A stretch of DNA of 64,000 bases, from positions 19,941 to 83,940 of the forward strand of contig NZ_JALCZU010000015.1 in assembly GCF_023522835.1 (NCBI RefSeq), given 5' to 3'. Position numbers and translations under genes: made by a program. Shown in pieces: positions 52,085-61,092 of the stretch (positions within the stretch are counted from its first letter, which is position 1; each line of letters opens with the position of its first letter). Source of the DNA: Oceanobacillus saliphilus. Its GTDB lineage: Bacteria; Bacillota; Bacilli; Bacillales; Amphibacillaceae. The notes beneath the pieces were generated by a model. That model made no database searches. It worked only from the letters and a program-made list of their open reading frames with translations, and was not told the DNA's origin.

Positions 52085-52155
52085 CCTGCCATATAGAATA
52101 AAAGACCGCCATTTAGACGATCTCCTTGTTGTGTTAAAGCACCCTATACTTTAAG
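52085..52155 (-). repeat. Array element
   Basis: CCTGCCATATAGAATAAAAG, a GACCGCC...TCTCC arm, TTGTTGTGTTAAA and the core GCACCCTATACTTTAAG. A second hairpin GGACGC/GCGTCC lies at 52224-52250. Confidence 0.6.
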
Positions 52156-52320
52156 TATAATACTTCACAATCTTTTTTACACCTCAATAAATCCAATACC
52201 ATAAATGTGTTGTACATCAAAGGACGCCTTCTTATTAAATAAAAGCGTCCGTTTATTGAAGAATTATTTATTTCAAATGACAGTACGTTCCTATTCTTTA
52301 CTCATACTTCATCCACCAAA

Positions 52321-52755
52321 TTAAAATTGATAAGCTTTAACACGTTTCCAGACCAACTTTTGAATTGGATTCAAGCCGTTATGAATAGTTAGTATATCCC
52401 CTTCAATTGAAGCTATTCGTGGTTGCTGCTGCCCTAGCCAGGTTGGATTCATACTTACCTCCATATGGTGGGTTAGCGTACGCTCTTCTTCATTAACATG
52501 AAATTTTCCCCCATAAGCCAAATAACCATGTGCTGCCTCAGCCATTTCTTCAGTCGTCCCTGTAAGCATATGCCCTGACTGATAATGTGGACGCCCTTGC
52601 TTCATCAGTTGAGCAGACATATACCCTTCTGGATGGTACATGATAAACCCCGTTGCATCTTTACCTAATGGATAAACGGTGTTTCCCTTGTCATCTCGAT
52701 CTTTAAAGGATACGAGTGACCAAACACCAACAATCTGCTCTTTTAAAGTTGTCAA
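52321..52755 (-). CDS. Lipocalin-like domain protein
   Basis: 144 residues of the Lipocalin_5 group: IVGVWSLVSFKDRDDKGNTV, GFIMYHPEGYMSAQLMKQGR, YGGKFHVNEEERTLTHHMEV and LVWKR near the end. A small-molecule-binding barrel, cytosolic, found beside many biosynthetic or detoxification genes. TTG start with AGGAGGT upstream. Confidence 0.85.
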   Translation of the reverse strand: MTTLKEQIVGVWSLVSFKDRDDKGNTVYPLGKDATGFIMYHPEGYMSAQLMKQGRPHYQSGHMLTGTTEEMAEAAHGYLAYGGKFHVNEEERTLTHHMEVSMNPTWLGQQQPRIASIEGDILTIHNGLNPIQKLVWKRVKAYQF

Positions 52756-52975
52756 TTAGAATACCTCCTAATAAAGTTAATTAAAATGTTATGAACTAAA
52801 AACTTTTGATAAGTCTAAATCCCCCAATATTTTTATTTATGGATAAACAATTTCTATTAATGTAAATTTTCCTAATAAAATTCATTTGCTGAAAAATATT
52901 TTCTTCATCCATCTAGGCATGCACTCCTTCTCTTTTATAAAAACAACCTTTATTATAAAAGTAAAATTAAAATAT

Positions 52976-53422
52976 TTATTCAATAGATTCTTGCAAGATA
53001 TTTAGTGATTTAATCAAATCATTAAATTTATCTTTTCCCAAATTATCTTCAATTTTTGTTTGTATATTTAACCATATCGGTGTTGCTTCCTCTAATTTCT
53101 CAAGACCTAAATCAGTTATTGAAATATATTTTGTTCTTAAATCATCTTTAGCCTTAGTTATGCTAACATATCCATTATTTTTCAGGATATTTATATTCCG
53201 AGTAGCGGTAGATTGTTCAAGTAGCATAATTTCTCCTAGCTCACTAACTGTTATTTCTTTATGACGTGCTATGTTGACTAACATATAGTATTGTGTGACT
53301 TTTAAACCAGTAGATTGCATTTGCTTTTCAAACGCTTGAGTGACCGTTCTTGCTGCTTTTCTAATGTTGGCACAGGAACAAAATTGTATAATATAATCCA
53401 ATTCATCGTATTTATTATTCAT
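52976..53422 (-). CDS. MarR-family transcriptional regulator
   Basis: 148 residues with the winged-helix MarR fold (VTQYYMLVNIARHKEITVSE, LGEIMLLEQSTATRNINILK, DLRTKYISITDLGLEKLEEA). The N-terminus holds two Cys (FCSCANI) that could serve redox sensing. It is divergent from the MFS-thioesterase-MaoC genes and probably represses them and itself through the two palindromes at 53537-53620. SD AAAGGGGG. Confidence 0.9.
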   Translation of the reverse strand: MNNKYDELDYIIQFCSCANIRKAARTVTQAFEKQMQSTGLKVTQYYMLVNIARHKEITVSELGEIMLLEQSTATRNINILKNNGYVSITKAKDDLRTKYISITDLGLEKLEEATPIWLNIQTKIEDNLGKDKFNDLIKSLNILQESIE

Positions 53423-53505
53423 TTAGTAAGCCCCCTTTATCATGCATTCGTAGAAACCATTACTTCTTTATGAAAGCTAGCCCATTATTGTTCGAAAACT
53501 TTATC

Positions 53506-53620
53506 TTGACAAACAACTCATTCATTAATACCATAATATATGTATATACATACATGGTTTTAGAAACAGAAAATAGTAATTTTTATTTATAAAGCATCAA
53601 ATATATGTATATACATATAT
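53506..53620 (+). promoter_or_regulatory. Divergent promoter region with two MarR-type operators
   Basis: TTGACA at 53506-53511 may be a plus-strand -35, with its -10 overlapping the first operator. ATATATGTATATACATATAT (53601-53620) is a perfect 20-bp palindrome; ATATGTATATACATAC around 53538-53553 shares its core TGTATATACA. The centres are 65 bp apart, near six helical turns. Confidence 0.7.
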
Positions 53621-53630
53621 TTCATTTTAA

Positions 53631-53682
53631 AGGAGGGTATTCAATTTGTCTACAAAAGTTCTTAATTATGTTTTAATTAACT
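53631..53682 (+). pseudogene. Orphan SD with a 12-codon frame
   Basis: AAAGGAGGG lies eight bases before TTG TCT ACA; the frame ends after MSTKVLNYVLIN. A near-consensus SD without a gene suggests the start of a deleted gene, leaving the MFS gene with a poor SD. Confidence 0.35.
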
Positions 53683-53722
53683 GAATTTTCGTAAAAACCT
53701 CAGATTGCGAGTGTGGATAAAT

Positions 53723-54973
53723 ATGAAACGGATTCATTATAGTTGGATTATCCTTTCCATTACTTTCTTCTCGATTATTGTAGCTGGAATAGTCATATCT
53801 TCATCAGGAGTGTTCATTGATCCCTTTGCAAATGAATTTGGTTGGGACCGTTCTGTTATAGCATTAGCCTTTGCTATTAGCCTCTTTTTATATGGGATTT
53901 CCGGACCATTTATGGCTGCATTATTAGAAGTATTAGGAATGAAAAAGATGATGCTAATCTCCATGGCTACATTGTTCACAGGTAGTGTATTAACTTTAAT
54001 CATGAATCAATCGTGGCATTTGATTATCATTTGGGGAATCATTATCGGACTGGGTTCTAGTCTTTTTTTAACGGTTGTAAGTCCTTATGTAGCGAATCAT
54101 TGGTTTGCAAAAAGAAGGGGACTGGCAGTAGGAATATTGACCGCTAGTACAGCCACAGGCCAATTAATTCTCTTACCCATCTTGGCTTCAATCATCGAAA
54201 ATTATTCTTGGCAATTTGCAATGGGCCTAATTATCATTTTAAGCCTCATTATGCTTAGTATTATTTTTTTATTTATGAAAAACACACCAAAAGAGGCTGG
54301 CATTTTGCCTTACGGACTTGAGGAAGATAAGCAGCAAGAGACGATTGAAAACTCAAAAGAAAATCCGATTATCTTAGCCTTTAATGGATTACGTAGTGCA
54401 GTGAAGGCCAAGACCTTTTGGTTGTTAGCTGGAAGTTTCTTTATATGCGGGTTTTCCACAAATGGTTTAATTGGAACCCATTTTATTTCTTATTGTATTG
54501 GTTTTGGAGTACCTTTAGTTACAGCAGCCTCGATTCTCTCTTTTATGGGGATCTTTAACTTAGTAGGTACAACATTATCAGGCTGGCTATTATTTTGGTA
54601 CTACAGTTTAAGGGGAGCTTCTTTAGTTTTACTTCCCTATGCATTAATGGAAGGGTCATTTGTATTATTAGCTATTTTTACTATATTTTACGGGTTGGAT
54701 TGGATTGCAACTGTACCTCCAACGATTAATATTGCAAGACAAACTTTTGGTATAAAGAAAAGTGGTATTATTTATGGCTGGATTTTTGCCTCTCATCAGG
54801 CTGGTGCTGCAGCAGCTGCTTATGGAGGGGGATTAATTTATAGATTTTTTGACACGTACACTTTGGCATTTCTTTCAGCAGGAGGCTTCTGCCTTTTGGC
54901 AAGTCTATTTGTAGTGATTATCAAAAAGCCTAGTTCAAGTCAATCAACGGAAGAAGTAGCAATGAATAGCTAA
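53723..54973 (+). CDS. MFS transporter (monocarboxylate/OFA-like)
   Basis: About 416 residues with 12 membrane helices: HYSWIILSITFFSIIVAGIV, a GMKKMMLISMATLFTGSVLT loop and NHWFAKRRGLAVGILTASTA, the last typical of OxlT/monocarboxylate-like MFS carriers. ATG 53723 has only a weak SD (GTGGAT). It heads an operon with a decayed thioesterase and a MaoC hydratase under MarR control, which suggests uptake or efflux of an organic acid. Confidence 0.87.
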   Translation: MKRIHYSWIILSITFFSIIVAGIVISSSGVFIDPFANEFGWDRSVIALAFAISLFLYGISGPFMAALLEVLGMKKMMLISMATLFTGSVLTLIMNQSWHLIIIWGIIIGLGSSLFLTVVSPYVANHWFAKRRGLAVGILTASTATGQLILLPILASIIENYSWQFAMGLIIILSLIMLSIIFLFMKNTPKEAGILPYGLEEDKQQETIENSKENPIILAFNGLRSAVKAKTFWLLAGSFFICGFSTNGLIGTHFISYCIGFGVPLVTAASILSFMGIFNLVGTTLSGWLLFWYYSLRGASLVLLPYALMEGSFVLLAIFTIFYGLDWIATVPPTINIARQTFGIKKSGIIYGWIFASHQAGAAAAAYGGGLIYRFFDTYTLAFLSAGGFCLLASLFVVIIKKPSSSQSTEEVAMNS

Positions 54974-55032
54974 GTTTTGAAGATAAAGTTTATCTAGTTT
55001 TTATACTCTACTAATAATGGAGGTTGATTTTA

Positions 55033-55483
55033 GTGAATCATTTAGAAAACCTTAAAATGATGATGACTGGAGAGAAAGCCCTTCCACCCATAGCTCAATT
55101 ACTTGGAATAGACCTAATAGATTTGGAAGAAGGTAGGGCTGTAATGGATATGGAAGCCTCAGAAATGTTTCACAATCCGATGGGAACATAACATGGAGGA
55201 ATACTCTGTGACCTATCTGATATAGCTATGGAATTTTCTTTCATGAGTACACTAGCTGAGGATGAAATATTTACAACAGTGGAAATTAAAATAAATTTCC
55301 TTAAACCAATTTGGGAAGGGAAACTTCGGGCTGAAGGTAACATTATTAAAAAAGGCCGTACAACGGGGTTAGTTGAGTGTCATATATATGATACAAAAAG
55401 GAAGCATTGTAGCACATTCAACAAGTACATGTATGATTCTAAAAGGTAGTTCTAATGGTATGAGGCACAAAAATAGAGTTTAG
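55033..55483 (+). pseudogene. PaaI-type thioesterase gene with nonsense codon and frameshift
   Basis: The frame from GTG 55033 reads NHLENLKMMMTGEKALPPIA, MFHNPMGT, TAA, HGGILCDLSDIAMEFSF. The TAA replaces the Leu/Ala of the hotdog motif NPxGxxHGG. Further on, after GLVECHIYDTK, an extra A in a run of five shifts the frame; removing it restores GSIVAHSTSTCMILKGSSNG and ends at 55483. Two independent lesions make this a true pseudogene. Confidence 0.82.
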
Positions 55484-55559
55484 AAATTAACAATCTAGAT
55501 ATGTCGATCACGATAGATTTGATTCATCTAATCAACAACATTAAAAATATGGAGGAATA

Positions 55560-56009
55560 ATGATGAATAAACAAGTACTTTATCTTGACGATTTAAATGT
55601 GGGTGATACTTTTATCAGTGAAAAATATCATTTAAGTGCAGACAAAATAAAAAGGTTTGCTCGTGAGTTTGATCCCCAAGTTTTCCATTGTGATGAGAAT
55701 CTAGCGGAAGATACTTTTTTCAAAGGATTAGCTGCTAGTGGTTGGCATACTGCAGCGATTACTATGAAATTAGTGACAGATAGTCTGCCTTTTGCTCATG
55801 GGGTCATTGGAGCTGGTGGAGAGATTAAATGGCCACAGCCAACTCGCCCAAATGATGTTTTATATGTAAAGAGTACAATTAAAGAGATCAAACCTTCTAA
55901 ATCAAAACCGAACCAAGCTCTTCTATTTGTTGAGTGTGAAACTTTAAATCAACGTAATGAGGTTTGTCAAAATTTAGTAGCAAAACTTTTAAGCTTTAGA
56001 AAGAGTTAA
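55560..56009 (+). CDS. MaoC-family (R)-hydratase
   Basis: 149 residues with the hotdog fold: YLDDLNVGDTFISEKYHLSA, the hydratase Asp-His pair in FDPQVFHCDE, then GLAASGWHTAAITMKL and GGEIKWPQPTRPNDVLYV. Acts on enoyl-CoA or related thioesters. SD GGAGGAAT; start ATG at 55560 or 55563. Last gene of the MarR-controlled operon. Confidence 0.88.
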   Translation: MMNKQVLYLDDLNVGDTFISEKYHLSADKIKRFAREFDPQVFHCDENLAEDTFFKGLAASGWHTAAITMKLVTDSLPFAHGVIGAGGEIKWPQPTRPNDVLYVKSTIKEIKPSKSKPNQALLFVECETLNQRNEVCQNLVAKLLSFRKS

Positions 56010-56057
56010 TGTTAGAAAATTCACTGTAAAAGCTATCCAGGGATTTTTGGCAGTTTG

Positions 56058-56080
56058 AAGCTCTTATCGAGAGCTTTTTT
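56058..56080 (+). terminator. Intrinsic terminator of the MFS-MaoC operon
   Basis: AAGCTCT (56058-56064) pairs with AGAGCTT (56070-56076), followed by a T run. Confidence 0.7.
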
Positions 56081-56185
56081 CTTATCTTTAAAATGAAAAG
56101 GAAATTCCCTCAATACAAGGATTAAAAATACTTCAAAAAGGTATGTAAAAATGATTAGGATATAACGGCTCCTTCCTCCACTAAA

Positions 56186-56204
56186 CTGCCAGATAGTTTA
56201 GTTA
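56186..56204 (-). repeat. Array half-site
   Basis: CTGCCAGATAGTTTAGTTA, the CTGCC-type variant also seen at 49066, 50765, 52085 and 62855. Confidence 0.55.
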
Positions 56205-56331
56205 CATTATTTCACAATATCTATAGCCTATATTCATTTTACCATATATTCAAAATGTTTAAATCACCATAATTGCCAAGTTAATATTGGATTCACCATA
56301 CCTACTTGAAGGAATATTAGGCAAAGAAAAA

Positions 56332-56360
56332 CAGGCTGAATCACCATTGGATTCAGCCTG
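56332..56360 (-). terminator. Intrinsic terminator (minus strand)
   Basis: A perfect 11-bp stem CAGGCTGAATC/GATTCAGCCTG with TTTTTC following on the minus strand. Confidence 0.65.
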
Positions 56361-56627
56361 AACTTGTAGGATTTTCCATTGAATAGACGATTGAATAAAA
56401 ACTGAATTAAATCTTGAATGTAGCAATATCGTACCGGTTATAGAGTTAGGGAACAATTTGAATAAAGATTGGAAACCCTGTGGATTTGTATATTAAAATA
56501 ACAACTGAAAGTCTTATTGGAAAGGTATCGGACAAAAGAAAAAGGACTGAGTGAAAAATAATGCTCGGTTCCTTTATGAAGAATGTATTATTCTTATATA
56601 TCGGATATCCATTTATTAATTAAAACC

Positions 56628-58634
56628 CTAAAAATCTTTCATACTTTCTCCAAGAATGTAGTGTGAAAACCACATCAAATTCTGCTTCATGATAGCCATA
56701 TTAATTCCTGGCTGGTCAGAACTATATGCCATTCCTTTAAATATAATTAATTCTGTATCAATTCCCATATCCCTTAATCCTTGATATAGCTCATATGCAT
56801 TTGAAGTTGGAATTCTTGCATCCTTTTCTCCATGTTGGATTAAAGTGGGAGTACAGGCTGATTTAATATATGTCATTGGTGATGTTTTAGTATATATCTC
56901 TGGATCATTCCATGGATCATCTCCTAAATACATCCTAATAAAGTAAGGCATATCTGTATTTACATAATGGGTACTCCAATTAGTAATACCACCTCCAACT
57001 GAAATAGCTTTAAATCTACTACTAAATGTAGAACAGAAAGCTGATATATATCCCCCGTTGCTCCATCCCATAACCCCTACTCTATCTTTATCTGCAATCC
57101 CTTTGTCAACTAGTATATCAACTCCAGAAATGACATCATCGTAGTCGGCAATTCCCAGTTTTCTATAGTTTGCTTTTAAGAATTCATTACCATAACCGGA
57201 ACTTCCCCTGTAGTTTGGTTCTAAAACTATAAAGCCTTTTTCGATAAACTGTTCAATAGGATATTTCTCATTAAAACAGTCTGAAAATATTGGAAAGGAT
57301 GCCCAAGCCGGTCCACCATGGATTACAACTAATAAGGGATATTTTTTATTTACGTCAAAATCTACTGGGGTTGATAAAACTCCCTCTATTTCAAGACCAT
57401 CTCTACTTTGCCATGAGATTATTTCCCTGTTACTTTTAAACTTTCCTTTGAAAAAGCTATTTTCATTCGTAACTTTTTTATCGTCTAAATAGACTTCAAT
57501 GGTTTCATTTGTTATAGCCTTATTATAGGAAATATGATTCCCATCCCTTGTTATAGAAGCATCCATTATGAAGCAATCTACTTTTTCGCTTAACATTTCC
57601 ACAGTGCCATTCTCAGATAACAACCCAATAAGATAATTAGTTTTATTCTGCCATCTAATTAAAATCCCTTTAGCTGTCCACCGTAATGGAATAACCGTAC
57701 TATCAAAATCTATTAAAGGTTGAATTAGCTCTCCATTTTTAATATCATATATCTCTAGTGTACTATCTTGTATATGGGTCTTATAGTAATCCTTCTCCCT
57801 TATACTTGCTGAGTAACATATTTTGCTGCCTTCAGGAGAAAAGCAAACATTCCCTCCCAACAACTTATCAATATTCATCTTTTGTAGCTCTCCAGCTTTA
57901 ATATTTAGTATGTATAGGTCCCCATTAACAAAATCACCCATATTTGGGCTTGGTGCAGCCATAAATACAACCTTTTTCCCATCATTTGAAATATCAAATT
58001 CATGGATATGAAAATCTTTACCATCAGTTAGTTGATAAACAACGTTATTTTTGTGCTCATCTTTATCCTTATCAGCACTATCAGGATTTTCCGGGTGTTC
58101 ATGTTTATCATTTTGTATCACTTTATCTATTTCAATGTAATATAAACAATTATTCCGGTAATCCTTACCTATATGATGGAAATCTCCATATAGTTCCTTA
58201 CGATTCTTTATCGCCTCAGATTCTTCTGACTGGGCAACATAATAGAAACCCTTGCCAGTAGGCTCCCATTTAAATTTACTGACCCCGTCTTTCTCATCAG
58301 TAATTTGAACCCCACTATAACCATCTATGGACTTAACAAAGATCTGATTTTTCTTAATATTCCCTTCACCAACCGGGCTAAGGTATGCGATATCTCTAGA
58401 ATCTGGAGACCATAATGGGTATGTACTATCTATATCCCTAGTTGTTAATGGATAACACTGCCCCTTATCTTTTTCATATATCCATACATGATTCACATAT
58501 TTATTGTCTTTCCAGTTAGCTGTCTTCTTGACAAATGCTACGTTTTTACCATTATCACTTATATTTGTATCTGATAAGGTTGGTAATGAAATAATCTCTT
58601 CTATACTTAGATATGTTTTTTCATTCATTTTCAT
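56628..58634 (-). CDS. S9-family serine peptidase (acylaminoacyl/prolyl-oligopeptidase-like)
   Basis: 668 residues: an N-terminal beta-propeller (about 20-400, WSPDSRDIAYLSPVGE, ISNDGKKVVFMAAPS) and a C-terminal alpha/beta hydrolase domain. The nucleophile elbow is GWSNGGYISAF and the acid lies in QHGEKDARIPTS. Where the family has the catalytic His (GxxH near the end) this protein reads FKGMAYSSDQPG, with Tyr at that spot by recalled alignment. ATG 58634 has GAGGGG six bases upstream. Cytosolic peptide hydrolase. Confidence 0.87.
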   Translation of the reverse strand: MKMNEKTYLSIEEIISLPTLSDTNISDNGKNVAFVKKTANWKDNKYVNHVWIYEKDKGQCYPLTTRDIDSTYPLWSPDSRDIAYLSPVGEGNIKKNQIFVKSIDGYSGVQITDEKDGVSKFKWEPTGKGFYYVAQSEESEAIKNRKELYGDFHHIGKDYRNNCLYYIEIDKVIQNDKHEHPENPDSADKDKDEHKNNVVYQLTDGKDFHIHEFDISNDGKKVVFMAAPSPNMGDFVNGDLYILNIKAGELQKMNIDKLLGGNVCFSPEGSKICYSASIREKDYYKTHIQDSTLEIYDIKNGELIQPLIDFDSTVIPLRWTAKGILIRWQNKTNYLIGLLSENGTVEMLSEKVDCFIMDASITRDGNHISYNKAITNETIEVYLDDKKVTNENSFFKGKFKSNREIISWQSRDGLEIEGVLSTPVDFDVNKKYPLLVVIHGGPAWASFPIFSDCFNEKYPIEQFIEKGFIVLEPNYRGSSGYGNEFLKANYRKLGIADYDDVISGVDILVDKGIADKDRVGVMGWSNGGYISAFCSTFSSRFKAISVGGGITNWSTHYVNTDMPYFIRMYLGDDPWNDPEIYTKTSPMTYIKSACTPTLIQHGEKDARIPTSNAYELYQGLRDMGIDTELIIFKGMAYSSDQPGINMAIMKQNLMWFSHYILGESMKDF

Positions 58635-58690
58635 TAATATCCCCTCGTTAATCTTCTTCAACTAACCAGTCCCGTTAGCACTATAAGAAA

Positions 58691-59527
58691 TCATTCTTTA
58701 ACAAAGTTCAAGATAGCATCCTTGAATTCTAATTGGTTTTCAATGTAAGGGTGATGGCCACCATTTATGACTCTTGTTTTAGAATTTGGAAAGTTAAACA
58801 ATTGATGATGTTTTGGACCAACAGCATCATCATAGTCTCCTGCAATAATTAATACCGGTTTAAGGATATCCTTTGATAACAAGGTGAAGTCTTGGAAGTA
58901 TTCCTCTGAAGAGAACACGTATTGTTGGAATATTGGATCACTATTTAATCCGTATTGGTCAATTAAATCTACACTCTTTTTATTATCCAAATCCATATAT
59001 TGAAATTTAAAATACGTTTCTTTATCAAGCAATTGCGTGAGAATAGAAAAATATGAATCAATAAATGAACTTATATTATTGGTAGATAAATCTCTAACTT
59101 CTATTCCTATAACATTTGACCCTTTATTAATTTGATGTCCAAAAGAATCGATCATATTAAGTGTTACGTTTGATAATATTATCCCTTTTGTCCCTTCAGG
59201 GTAACGTTCGGCATAGTTGACTGCAAGTATTCCGCCAAATGAGTGTCCCATAACATACCATTCATTTACCCCTAAGAATATCCTTAGTTCTTCAATATCA
59301 GCTATTATCCTACTTAAAGAATAATCTTGTGCAGGGCTGTTTTCAGAACGTCCACATCCTCTTTGATCCAAATATACCATTTCCAATTTATCCTCTAAAA
59401 GTTGTTGTGAATAATGTTGAAATGATTTACTCCAATAACCTGGTCCTCCGTGAAGATAAACACAAGGAACTCCTTTTCCACTCTTATCGTAATATAATTC
59501 TAACCCATCACTTGTTCTAAACTCCAT
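58691..59527 (-). CDS. Alpha/beta hydrolase, proline-iminopeptidase type
   Basis: 278 residues. The HGGPG oxyanion motif (YLHGGPGYWSKSF), DQRGCGRS and nucleophile in VMGHSFGGILAVNYA are S33 proline-iminopeptidase marks. The acid lies in AGDYDDAVGP and His in NGGHHPYIENQ. SD AAAGGGG precedes the ATG. It adjoins the S9 peptidase gene on the same strand, 56 bp apart, so the two could cooperate in peptide breakdown. A decayed relative lies at 62884-63275. Confidence 0.88.
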   Translation of the reverse strand: MEFRTSDGLELYYDKSGKGVPCVYLHGGPGYWSKSFQHYSQQLLEDKLEMVYLDQRGCGRSENSPAQDYSLSRIIADIEELRIFLGVNEWYVMGHSFGGILAVNYAERYPEGTKGIILSNVTLNMIDSFGHQINKGSNVIGIEVRDLSTNNISSFIDSYFSILTQLLDKETYFKFQYMDLDNKKSVDLIDQYGLNSDPIFQQYVFSSEEYFQDFTLLSKDILKPVLIIAGDYDDAVGPKHHQLFNFPNSKTRVINGGHHPYIENQLEFKDAILNFVKE

Positions 59528-59589
59528 TTGTACAATTTCCCCTTTGGTTTAAGGTATATCCTGATTCAACAATCCTGTCCTTTAATAAA

Positions 59590-59642
59590 TTCAACAAGAA
59601 ATGGTGCTTATCCTTCTTTAAGATAAGGACCATTTTGTTGAA
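59590..59642 (-). repeat. Array element, best-formed palindrome
   Basis: ATTCAAC and GTTGAAT ends and inner arms ATGGTGCTTATC and GATAAGGACCAT around CTTCTTTAA, with an extra base on one arm. It formally fits RYYYAAC...GTTRRRY. It ends 9 nt from the isochorismatase stop; CCTGTCC precedes it. Confidence 0.75.
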
Positions 59643-59650
59643 TATGGTTA

Positions 59651-60208
59651 TTATCGATATCTATTGTGTTCAGGTTTAAACAAATCTTCATTAGAATTCC
59701 TAACGATTGAAAAATTGTCTACATTATAATGACCGTGAAGGGTTTCGTTGTGATGAAGAATTATTTGTTGTGCAGTTAAGTTTGTGGAATCAGAAGTAGA
59801 ATGACCATCTCCGACTAATGTTACATCAAAATGATTGATTGTTGCCGTTCTAACAGCTGTATCAATACAATGTTCCGTTTTACATCCCATTATTATAAGG
59901 TGCTCTACATTGTTTCTACTTAAATGTTCTTGTAAAGGAGTGCCATAAAACGAATTTGTAGCAGATTTATCAAATATGAAAGCAGTGGATGGTACTTTAA
60001 TATCCTTATGTATCTGGAATCCAGTTCCTTCTCCATTCGAAACATCTAAATCTCTCATAAAAACTATGGAGTTACTTTCATTTATTGCTTTTTCAATTAC
60101 AGTATTAATGTTATTAACGATTTTTTCTTTCTCAAAAACCCCTGGTTCTATATTATTTCCTTCCATTAAGTCCTGTTGAGCATCAATTATCAGTAAAGTT
60201 TGTTTCAA
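59651..60208 (-). CDS. Isochorismatase-family cysteine hydrolase
   Basis: 185 residues. Catalytic triad of the family: Asp in LLIIDAQQDLM, Lys in FDKSATNSFYGT and Cys in GCKTEHCIDTAVRTA. Members hydrolyse nicotinamide, isochorismate or N-carbamoyl compounds; without entA/entC-like neighbours the substrate is open. TTG start with AGGAGG upstream. A decayed paralogue is at 35170-35460. Confidence 0.88.
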   Translation of the reverse strand: MKQTLLIIDAQQDLMEGNNIEPGVFEKEKIVNNINTVIEKAINESNSIVFMRDLDVSNGEGTGFQIHKDIKVPSTAFIFDKSATNSFYGTPLQEHLSRNNVEHLIIMGCKTEHCIDTAVRTATINHFDVTLVGDGHSTSDSTNLTAQQIILHHNETLHGHYNVDNFSIVRNSNEDLFKPEHNRYR

Positions 60209-60379
60209 TATTTTTCCTCCTTTAACACTTACAAGTTAAGCATTTTTACTAATCTCTTTATATTTTCGTCAAAAGATTTGCTAATACCTTTTTCCACAAA
60301 CCTGCCCCTAAAATAAAATATGACATTGCTCGTTTGCCCATAGATCTTCCCAGTATATAATTACAATCCTTTAAGTTGA

Positions 60380-60943
60380 TTATTTATTATGAAGCAACTT
60401 TTCAGCAAAAAAATCTTTAGCCATATAATAAGCATATGTTGTAAAAAGTTGTGTTTTTAATTGATTTTTCTTTAATGCTCTGCCCATATCATTGAAGTCA
60501 ACCAAATGTACTTCTATATCTTCGGTATCATCTAAATCTTGTTCGAATTCCTTATAAGCATCTACTATTAGATAGGTAATCACTTTATTAGTTTGAGTGG
60601 CAGGATTGACCATAAACTCGCCTAATTTTATAGGTGTTTTCCTTGATGTAAATCCCGTTTCTTCTCTTAATTCTCTAAGTAACCCTTCCTCATAAGATTC
60701 ATTTTCCTCTATTTTCCCAGCAGGAATTTCTAAAAAGAAATCCCCTCCAGCATAGCGGTATTGCTCAACAAGAACAACCTTATTTTCTTTTGTTATAACA
60801 ATTGCATTTACCCAATCTGAGTATTCATTTACATAATAATCATTTATGACCAAACCATTTGGCAGCTCACATTTATCCTTTCTTAAATTCCCAAACGGTG
60901 TCTTGTATAAATACTCCGAATCTAACATTTTCCACTTCTCCAT
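60380..60943 (-). CDS. NUDIX hydrolase, ADP-ribose pyrophosphatase-like
   Basis: 187 residues. Nudix box AGKIEENESYEEGLLRELRE followed by ETGF; upstream VLVEQYRYAGGDFFLEIPAG is the pattern of ADP-sugar pyrophosphatases (NudF type). SD AAAGGATGGG. Third NUDIX gene of the array. Confidence 0.88.
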   Translation of the reverse strand: MEKWKMLDSEYLYKTPFGNLRKDKCELPNGLVINDYYVNEYSDWVNAIVITKENKVVLVEQYRYAGGDFFLEIPAGKIEENESYEEGLLRELREETGFTSRKTPIKLGEFMVNPATQTNKVITYLIVDAYKEFEQDLDDTEDIEVHLVDFNDMGRALKKNQLKTQLFTTYAYYMAKDFFAEKLLHNK

Positions 60944-61002
60944 TAATATATCCCATCCTTTTCTATTAGTTCTAATTCAAACCAGGACCGATATTTAATA
61001 AA

Positions 61003-61055
61003 TTCAACAAAATAGGGTACTTATCCTTCTTTATGAATTGCACCAGTTTGTTTAA
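61003..61055 (-). repeat. Array element
   Basis: TTCAACAAAATAGGGTACTT begins it, CCTTCTTTATG is the centre and TTGCACCAGTTTGTTTAAG the end; 38 nt beyond the DUF4181 stop. Confidence 0.7.
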
Positions 61056-61092
61056 GTACAATATTTCACAATATCTTATTAGTTCGGTAAAA

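Larger units (their letters stand above)
56081..56627. other. Non-coding stretch with array half-site and hairpins
   Basis: Contains a half-site (CTGCCAGATAGTTTAGTTA, 56186-56204) and a perfect CAGGCTGAATC hairpin (56332-56360) with a minus-strand U run. An AAGGACTGAG/CTCGGTTCCTT stem (56541-56575) probably ends the peptidase gene. No convincing gene. Confidence 0.5.

Noticed and set aside
56259-56456. 65-codon minus-strand frame
   Set aside because: Contains the perfect terminator hairpin and has no SD.
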